Source of the DNA: JANWKQ01 sp964624635
GTDB lineage: Bacteria > Bacteroidota > Bacteroidia > CAIKAF01
DNA length: 64,000 nt
Reading direction: 5' to 3'
Assembly (NCBI GenBank): GCA_964624635.1
Contig: CAZUXM010000011.1
Coordinates: 1 to 64,000 of the forward strand
Numbering within the stretch: position 1 is the first letter of the stretch; every line of letters starts with the position of its first letter. A program made the position numbers and the translations under genes. This document shows positions 62,901 to 64,000 of this stretch, one piece after another. The notes under the pieces are model-generated. The model was not told where the DNA came from. It made no database searches and saw only the letters and a program-made list of their open reading frames with translations.

Positions 62901-64000
62901 TAACTGTTAAACTTACAGTAGCAGTATTTGAACAACCACTAGCATTAGTTCCTGTTACTGTATATGTATTTGAGCTAAGGGCTGAAAATGAAACACCATT
63001 GGTAATTCCACCTGTCCATGAATAAGAAGAAGCCCCTGTTCCATTTAATGTAACATTGGTGCCACTGCAAACAGTATCATTGGGTGCTAAAATATAATTT
63101 ACAAGAGGAAGTGGGTTTACTGTAATATTTGCAGTAGCTGAGTTTGTACATCCATTTCCATCAGTTCCCACCACAGTATAGGCAGATGATACGGGGGGAA
63201 CAAACGAAACACCATTGGTAATTCCCCCTGTCCATGAATAAAAAGAAGCACCTGTTCCATTCAATGTTAACGGATCTCCAAGGCAAAGATTTGTTCCGGG
63301 AGTAGCTATATAATTTACTGTTGGCAGTGAATTAACTGTAACTGTTGTAGAGGCTGTGTTAGAACATCCGGTAATAATATTTGTTCCGGTAACTGTATAA
63401 GTAGTAGTTAAACCTGGTGAAACTAAAACCGGGGTTCCGAATAAAGGAGCAGGACTCCATGTGTATAAATGTGCTCCTGAAGCTGATAGCAATGCTGATT
63501 GGCCTGCGCAAATTGAAACAGGTGATGATGGATTAATCGAAGGTAAAGGTTTTACAGTTACTGTAACCTGTGCGGTATTAGTACATCCGTTTGCATCTGT
63601 ACCGGTAACAGAATATGTGGTAGAAACACTCGGTACGAATGCTCCTCCATTTACAATTCCTCCTGTCCAGGTATAAGAGTTGGCTCCATTTCCAAACAGA
63701 GTAACAGAAGTTCCCTGACAAACTGAAGTAGCAGGCGTGAATGTAAAATTCACAAACGGAAGATCATTCACCGTAACAGTAACAAACGAAGTATCACTAC
63801 ACATCAAAACAGTGTCGATACCAATTACAGAATAAGTTGTAGTAGTTAATGGGCTCACCATAATGGTGTTTGTTGTAGAACCATTACTCCAACTATAAGA
63901 ATGTGCTCCGCTTGCTGCAAGAGTAGCTACACTTCCATAGCATATGGTTGTATCCGGCGAAACGGATACGCTGCATGTTTGAGAATATGCAGATTTTGAT
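59936..64000 (-). CDS. Giant repeat adhesin with T9SS type B (gliding-motility-associated) C-terminus, partial
   Basis: At least 1,340 residues visible; the N-terminus lies beyond the window edge. Eleven N at 61423-61433 interrupt it. Most of it is a tandem array of Ig-like units of about 75-80 residues, pattern NDTICxGxxVTLSGTGAxxYxWTGG, then YTVTGTDxNGCxNTA, then VNPxPxVxY. About 16 are visible, each with two Cys. A Big_9-like domain (NLTTNDTNYSSVSVITPP) precedes the C-terminal CHU_C domain (VIIPQVITPNSDNFNDIW to FLELIK). The frame on both sides of the gap is the same protein. It is probably a cell-surface adhesin or motility filament like SprB. Confidence 0.9.
61423..61433. other. Assembly gap (11 N) in the giant adhesin gene
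   Basis: Reading on the minus strand, SSLLNSG precedes the gap and TDSLGCSNSD follows it. A short missing YTVTV-like stretch would restore the repeat. Confidence 0.85.
61434..64000 (-). repeat. Tandem coding repeats of the giant adhesin
   Basis: About twelve units of roughly 225-240 bp encoding the Cys-paired Ig-like module; the four most alike lie near 62000-62700. The similarity is visible in DNA as well as protein, which suggests recent duplication and predicts copy-number variation. Confidence 0.8.

Noticed and set aside
61434..64000. CRISPR-like array
   Set aside because: The period of about 230 bp is in frame and encodes the adhesin repeats; repeats are not identical and there are no short spacers or cas genes.

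Overview
This window looks like part of a chromosome from a low-GC Bacteroidota bacterium of the Flavobacteriia/Chitinophagia type. The evidence is consistent across the window. Three proteins carry type IX secretion (T9SS) type A tails and one giant protein carries a type B (gliding-motility-associated) tail. There is also a PorP/SprF protein beside an OmpA/PD40 protein, a TamL-type BamA relative with a lipobox, a BamD - Rpb6-like omega - CoaBC cluster, and an LptE - TPR - SecG - GroES - GroEL order. Several genes have the Bacteroidota -7 promoter box TAnnTTTG. Five runs of N (10-11 bases each) mark unresolved assembly gaps, and several genes are broken at or near them. I see no transposase, integrase, phage gene, CRISPR array, tRNA or rRNA.

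Layout. 1-3.3 kb: coaBC (cut by the window edge), omega subunit and bamD on the minus strand, diverging from a serine-palmitoyltransferase-like enzyme. 3.3-5.6 kb: small accessory genes and a secreted kelch protein. 5.6-11.1 kb: gyrA and clpC, diverging, each ending in a nearly identical terminator hairpin. 11.1-13.8 kb: a membrane glycosyltransferase-like protein and a small SRPBCC/VOC/DUF1801 operon. 14-16 kb: TetR-like regulator and AarF/UbiB-like kinase. 16-19.9 kb: lptE, TPR protein, secG, groES, groEL, with an unusually structured spacer before groES. 19.9-21.7 kb: oxyR diverging from a beta-carbonic anhydrase, with a textbook OxyR half-site in the spacer. 21.8-27.4 kb: TonB-dependent receptor plus a T9SS cargo protein and a divergent lipoprotein. 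27.4-30.6 kb: trmD, membrane proteins and a frameshifted glycerol-3-phosphate dehydrogenase.

30.7-40 kb is mostly minus-strand housekeeping: O-methyltransferase-like enzyme, M23/LysM peptidase, bestrophin, thiolase, DUF481 and DUF4286 proteins, flavin reductase, accA and msrA. 40.1-42.6 kb is tamL. 42.7-44.4 kb is a small possible metal-handling cassette: a CxxxC peptide, a CDACG outer-membrane protein and a frameshifted lipoprotein. 44.5-50.7 kb holds a lipoprotein, a GT-C-like membrane protein, a LuxR-type response regulator that lacks its phosphoacceptor Asp, and a 997-residue repeat-containing T9SS cargo. 50.8-55.9 kb holds a composite lipoprotein, a HerA-like ATPase, an RmlD-like reductase, a Tim44-like protein and a KOW protein. 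56-57 kb is gene-poor, but contains a promoter, two micro-ORFs and a strong terminator. 57-64 kb is a surface-adhesin locus: OmpA/PD40 protein, PorP/SprF protein and a giant protein of about 16 visible Cys-paired Ig-like repeats that runs off the end of the window.

The most noteworthy items are the degenerate receiver domain in the LuxR regulator, the structured secG-groES spacer, the micro-ORF unit near 56.3 kb, the CxxxC/CDACG cassette, and the giant adhesin with its dedicated PorP/SprF partner. The other items are common Bacteroidota gene families. All function calls rest on reading the sequence; no database search was run.
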